Origin: Antedon mediterranea
Lineage: Eukaryota > Echinodermata > Crinoidea > Comatulida > Antedonidae
Direction: 5' to 3'
DNA length: 64,000 bases
Assembly: GCF_964355755.1 (NCBI RefSeq)
Contig: NC_092671.1
Location: forward strand, 27,156,070 to 27,220,069
Position 1 is the first letter of the stretch. Every line of letters begins with the position of its first letter. This document shows positions 59,460 through 64,000 of this stretch, piece after piece. The notes beneath the pieces were generated by a model, which worked only from the letters and a program-made list of their open reading frames with translations, was not told the DNA's origin and made no database searches. A program made the position numbers and the translations under genes.

Positions 59460-62400
59460 CTGAAAGCAATACTTTAAAATTAAAAAACAATGTTCTTAAA
59501 TGTGATAGACTATTACACTGCCTAGCATATTATAACACTAGTCTGGTTTAACCTTGATTACTGACATTTTAATCATTGTATCAGAGTGAAATTACAAATG
59601 TCACTCTTCCTTGATTGTGACCAAATTCCAACATTTCATATTTCCCAAGCTTCACTCTTTTTTTCAAAGATACTCCTTGCGTGTTAGTAATGTATGAGAG
59701 AGTTTGTTTAATTTACCTATCGAAAACGGAATAAGTTTCTCATTTTTTGAGTAGCATCCATTTTCATTCAGAAACCTCTCTGGTTTAAACTTTTCTGGCT
59801 CAGGCCAAACCTCCGGATCAAACATCACCGACCAGATGTTTAAAGTGACAATGGTTCCTTTTGGTATGTCGTAACCACGAAGTGTTGTATCCTCAGTGGC
59901 CGCATGCGGAACACCTTGACAAAAAGTACACACTTTTCAGTAAGCTAGTTTTTTTATATATTTTTTAAGTGTTAAGATACACTATTAATTAGAAATAAGT
60001 ATTCTAATACTTTATAAAAACATAATAAACAGAAACATTTTTTGGCCTTCAACAATTCAAATGTAATGTTGACATACTCAATCGCTCGGATTACACAGTA
60101 GTCCAGTAAAAATATGGTTGAACCTAGAACAAATTGCAACAGAATTTTGTTTTGTTTTATTTGGTTGATATGGTGAACATGAACATCATATCCAAAGTTT
60201 ACCAAAATCGGACATCGGGAAGTGGTTTAATTAGCGTAAATTCAAAATGGCTGCCATTTGCTATTTTAAAGCCCCATATCTCCTTAACGGTTGGATTTAG
60301 ACCACCTATATGCATTACGAGTAGATATAAATGTGATATTAAACATTCTAACTGGCATATTTAAATTTCCATAGGACGTACCTATGACGTCATATGGTAG
60401 TTGTGACGTCATAAATTATGTTATAAATGCTTAAATGACATTATACTATGCAAAAAATTTAGAAACTGCAGAAAAACAAGTTTCATAACATTCTCCTTGT
60501 TGAAATGAACATAATTTCCAAAGTTTACCAAAATCGGACGTCAGGAAGTGTGTTAATTAGCATAAATTAAAAATGGCCGCTATTTTACTATATCATTTTG
60601 AAGCCCTATATCTCCTTAATGGTGGTTTTAGACCACCAAAGTGCATTGCGAGTAGATATAAATGTGACATTAAACTTCCCAATTAGCACATTTAAATTAC
60701 CATATGACGTAAATATGACGTCATAAGGTAGTTGTGACGTCATATATTATGTTATAACTGCTTAAATGGCATTATCCCATGCTAAAAAATGTAGAAACTG
60801 CAGGAAAACAATTTTCTAACAATTTCCTGTTGAAATGAACATGATATCCTAAGTTCACCAAAATCAGACTTCAAGAGGGTCAATTAGCATAAATTCAAAA
60901 TACCATTTTGAAGCCCTGTATCTCCTTAGCGGTTGGGTTTAGACAGCCTATGTGCATTACGAGTAGATATATATGTAAAAACCATTGAAATTTATCATTA
61001 AGTTTCCATTTACAAAATCTTATGAAAATAGATATTCTACAGAACCGTATGAAAGGTGATCATCAACTGTATTTCCGAAACTGATTTGTACTCAAGCGCA
61101 CATCTTGTTTTGTGTTTTCTAAAACTACATCTTTTAGAACTTTATCTCTTTAAATTGGTAAAGGAATAAAAAAAATATTGTAATGAGGTGATTGATTGTG
61201 GGTCAGGCTATTCAAACCCATCATTCCCACAAACTCATCTCAATTGAAATGAAAATGATAAATGTCATACTGTAGTTTTCTGTATAGTCAGCATCTCCAT
61301 TCTGCTCTTTCAAATTTGCTATTTCATTGCATCTGTTTGGTGTCGATCATTTATGAGACAACAACTTTTTATGATGTTTTATATAATGTTTATCTTTTGA
61401 ATGCTGTTTCCAAGATTCAATGAGCATATAACAAGGACACTTCATCCTAGTGTTAACTAGGATGAAGAACCATCAGTTAAAAGATACACATCAACGGAAT
61501 CCAAAAAGGGGTTGTTAAGGTAATACAGTAATTTTCAAACTTGCCACTACTAATTACAGTATTTTATTTTTCGACAAGACAGTATTCAACTTCCTTGACA
61601 AAAAATGTCAGAAAAATGGAATAGAAACTTTGAATGCAGATGGGGATCTATTAAATATCTTACTTTGCCATAATTAAAAAAAGCGATTGCGTTTTAAGAC
61701 AGAAGAAGCAAAAAATAGTGGAATAATTGGTACTTAAAGAAAACATCTTAAGGAGCAAATTTGCAACATCTTTGTAATGCTCTGCACTTGCAAAGAAACA
61801 GGGGGATGCATTCTATTCTAAGCAAGAACTGTTTGGTCCAAAATTTAAAAAGACATCAGAAAAGCCAATGAAGTAGACTTGCTGTGCCTACATGTATGGT
61901 GGAAGTATTTTGACGGCGCCAACATTACATTTTCTATGTATGTACTTTGGATTGGAAACTTACTGTGATCCAACTCCATATTTAGGATGGGGTCGAATTA
62001 TTAAATCCCAGACTCATTACTTAATTAAGAATCCTATTTCTTTAAATATATATGAGATATATGAGATATATATGCAGTTATAAAAAGTTGCAGTTGCAGA
62101 AAATTAACTGGAATGTTCTATTGCATGTTGTGAAGGGTGGCCGAATAACTTCTGATACCCATGATCTTAACCTGGATGTGGTAAATGTTGTACTATTTTC
62201 ATGAGATTAAAAAAAAAAAATTGAGCATTATTGTGACAAAATACATGACGTCATATGTCTTATGACATCATAGGTACGTTATATGGCAATTTAAATATGC
62301 TAATTATAAAGTTTAATATCACATTTATATCTACTCTCAATGCACTTAGGTGGTCTAAAACCAAGCGTTAAGGAGATATGGAGCTTCAAAATGGTATGAT

Positions 62401-63819
62401 AAATAGCGGCCATTTTGAATGTATGCTAATTAACCCACTTCCTGACGTCCGATTTTGGTAAACTTTGGAAATAATGTTCATTTTAACAAGGAGAATGTCA
62501 AGAAACATGTTTTCTTGCAGTCCCTAAATTGTTCGAATAGTATAATGTCATTTAAACAGTTATAACATAATATATGACGTCACAACTACCATATGACGTC
62601 ATAAGTACGTCATATGGAAATTTAAATATGCTAATTAGAATGTTTAATATCACATTTATATCTACTCGTAATGCACTTAGGTGGTCTAAATCCAACCGTT
62701 AGAGAGATATGAGGCTTCAAAATAGCAAATGGCGGCCATTTTGAATTTATGCTAATTAACCCACTTCCCGATGTCCGATTTTGGTAAACTTTGGATATGA
62801 TATTCATTTGAACCATATTTACCAGACAAAACAAAAAAAAATTCTGTTGCAATTTGTTCTAGGTTCACCCTATTTTTGACTTATCTTTACTGGACTACAG
62901 TGGCATGTTAGGCTTTTGAGATAGTAGTCTGCTGTAAGGTTTACGCCACCATCTGTATAAATAAGCACAGTTATGCATAATCCCATTCCACAATAAATGA
63001 TGATGCGTTGTAATGCGCAGCGCATGACTTAAAGTTAGAAAACATATTCAGACTCACTTAAAGGAGCAATGCATCCGATCCGTTGTACTTCTGCTAATGT
63101 AGCCATTGTATATGGCAGTTGAGATCTGTCAGAAAGTAGCGGCATTCTCTTGCGACCGATAACAAGATCCATTTCATCTTGAACTTTGACCTGGATTTCA
63201 GGATAAAGAGCCAAGTATAGCACTGCCCATTTCAACGTGTTAGCGGATGTTTCTGTTCCTGCGTTGAACATATCACTGATATCAAATTTAAGATGAGCCT
63301 CGTCGAGAGTTCCAACATATCCGTCAACTTCCCGTTTTCGTACTTCGTCTAGATACGCATCAATAAATTGTCGCGGATTCGCCTCTACGTAGCCCAATTT
63401 TACCTCATTGATTTTCTTATCTAGAAAAATATAGTGATCATCAACCAACTTTCTCAGCTTCTTGTAAGGGCTGAACGGAATATGTCGTAGGAATGGGAAG
63501 CAGTTGATTGGTCCAGATACTTTAAAAAGGTGGCCCATGTCGCCTAAGATTGTCATCATTTTGACGAACCATGGGTCGTCAAATTTGAAACGGTTCCCAA
63601 ACATTATTGCACAAATGACGTTTGCCGTTGCGTTACCGAGGTACGGTGTAGGGTTGAATGGTTTTCCATTTTCACTGGCAAATTCCTTGTTGAGGAACCA
63701 AGCTTCGCGGGCTATCATTGGTTCAATGTGGGCCTGACCAACTCCATAACTTCTCATCATTTTTAAGCTGAACCGTCGGTGGTCTTTCCATCCTTCACTG
63801 TAAAAAGCTCCTCCAATAC
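59242..63819 (-). CDS. Cytochrome P450, CYP2 clan, last three exons
   Basis: Haem-thiolate monooxygenases of this clan are ER-bound and oxidise xenobiotics, fatty acids or steroids; the substrate cannot be read here. The three exons give about 391 residues, roughly the C-terminal 80% of a ~490-residue protein. All signatures are intact: C-helix W-x3-R (WKDHR), I-helix AGTET, K-helix E-x2-R (EVQR), PERF, and the haem loop FSIGRRNCVGEQLA with the Cys ligand. The membrane anchor and proline hinge must lie in exon(s) beyond base 64000. The gene points towards neurabin (convergent). Confidence 0.95.
59717..59914 (-). CDS. P450 exon 2 (meander/PERF exon)
   Basis: Phase 1 both ends, 198 bp. Encodes VPHAATEDTTLRGYDIPKGT, NIWSVMFDPEVWPEPEKFKP and PERFLNENG, ending FSI before the haem loop. 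Donor ATAG|GTAAAT; acceptor TTGTCAAG. Confidence 0.95.
60096..62900. mobile_element. 2.8-kb inverted-repeat element in the P450 intron
   Basis: The left end CAGTAGTCCAGTAAA is mirrored by TTTACTGGACTACAG. Arms of at least 600 bp follow, sharing AACCTAGAACAAATTGCAAC, CCAAAGTTTACCAAAATCGG and AGTAGATATAAATGTGA. Each arm holds tandem units of about 350 bp (three at the left, two at the right). Each unit carries pairs of TGACGTCA palindromes. The centre (about 60980-62210) shows no transposase. Confidence 0.85.
60385..60411. promoter_or_regulatory. Paired TGACGTCA palindromes (CRE consensus)
   Basis: TGACGTCA at 60385-60392 and 60404-60411. Equivalent pairs occur near 60716/60735 and 62577/62592, and a single one near 62246, all inside the intronic inverted-repeat element. 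CREB/ATF factors bind this sequence; whether these sites act is unknown. Confidence 0.4.
63058..63819 (-). CDS. P450 exon 1 visible (C-helix to K-helix)
   Basis: 762 bp, phase 1 both ends. Acceptor TTTTATGTAG, donor TTTAA|GTGAGT. Starts IGGAFYSEGWKDHRRFSLKM, includes NATANVICAIMFGNRF, FNAGTETSANTLKW and ends AEVQRIGCIAPLS. Confidence 0.95.
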
Positions 63820-64000
63820 CTACATAAAATGTAATTTATGTTTGATTATATTTCTGCACGTACATACGGCCAACATTCTAGTATAACAAAAAATGCTGAA
63901 TTTTTTTAACACTTTGTCCATCACGATCAATCAATCCGATTGGTGGATCTACTCAATTTATACAAAAAAGGAAGACATTTTTAACAAACCTTTTCCACCA
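63820..64000. other. P450 upstream intron (partial)
   Basis: AT-rich intronic sequence; the exon(s) for the first ~100 residues are outside the window. Confidence 0.7.

Noticed and set aside
61892-62083. 63-residue frame in the centre of the P450 intronic element
   Set aside because: No transposase signature; surrounded by stops. Too little to call a degraded gene.

Overview
The window is animal (metazoan) nuclear DNA: AT-rich, gene-poor, with GT-AG introns and dense mobile-element debris. Two protein-coding genes are supported, both cut by the window edges. Families and repeat types (a single SAM-containing neurabin, CYP2-clan P450, Mag/SURL-like Ty3/gypsy element, tRNA-headed SINEs, abundant short TIR elements, AGGCCTAG-rich stretches) suggest a marine invertebrate deuterostome, most likely an echinoderm. 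That assignment is inference; no species is claimed.

Region 1-50173 (+ strand) is the 3' part of a neurabin (PPP1R9) gene. Twelve exons with matching phases encode the last 629 residues: coiled coil, Ser-rich linkers and a C-terminal SAM domain with a basic tail. PDZ, actin-binding and PP1-binding exons must lie upstream of base 1. The introns hold almost everything else. The largest, 2608-18820, is a nest of non-autonomous elements: several TIR elements (1305, 3491, 5924, 8341, 8961, 13015, 15274, 17873), three copies of an element with a hairpin at each end (4251, 7627, 12330), and an element ending in ACCTCCGCC (16127). Other introns hold a possible 3.5-kb TIR element with a tRNA-headed SINE inside (19547-23103), a candidate cassette exon (28825-28926), a second SINE (33868-34175), a nearly complete but coding-dead Ty3/gypsy retrotransposon (36565-41311), and an inverted ACCTCCGCC-type element (47437-49345).

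Region 50174-59241 follows neurabin. No AATAAA is seen until 53113, so a striking 23-bp minisatellite of about 80 units (50862-52722) may sit inside the neurabin 3'UTR. A smaller, diverged block of the same repeat is at 54775-55144. Then come a reverse copy of the hairpin-ended element (55528-57166), the 3' end of a LINE (57300-57757), and a composite structure at 58400-59094: two ~110-bp direct repeats flank a ~100-bp-arm hairpin and a foldable tRNA gene whose body looks like tRNA-Glu but whose anticodon is AUC.

Region 59242-64000 (- strand) carries the last three exons of a CYP2-clan cytochrome P450 with all haem and catalytic signatures intact. Its 3.1-kb intron is almost filled by a 2.8-kb inverted-repeat element with several full TGACGTCA palindromes. 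The N-terminal exon(s) lie beyond base 64000.

Neurabin and the P450 converge tail to tail; nothing in the sequence links them functionally. The unusual content is in the repeats: the homogenised palindromic minisatellite, the hairpin/tRNA composite, and three TIR elements that share ends and design but not internal sequence.
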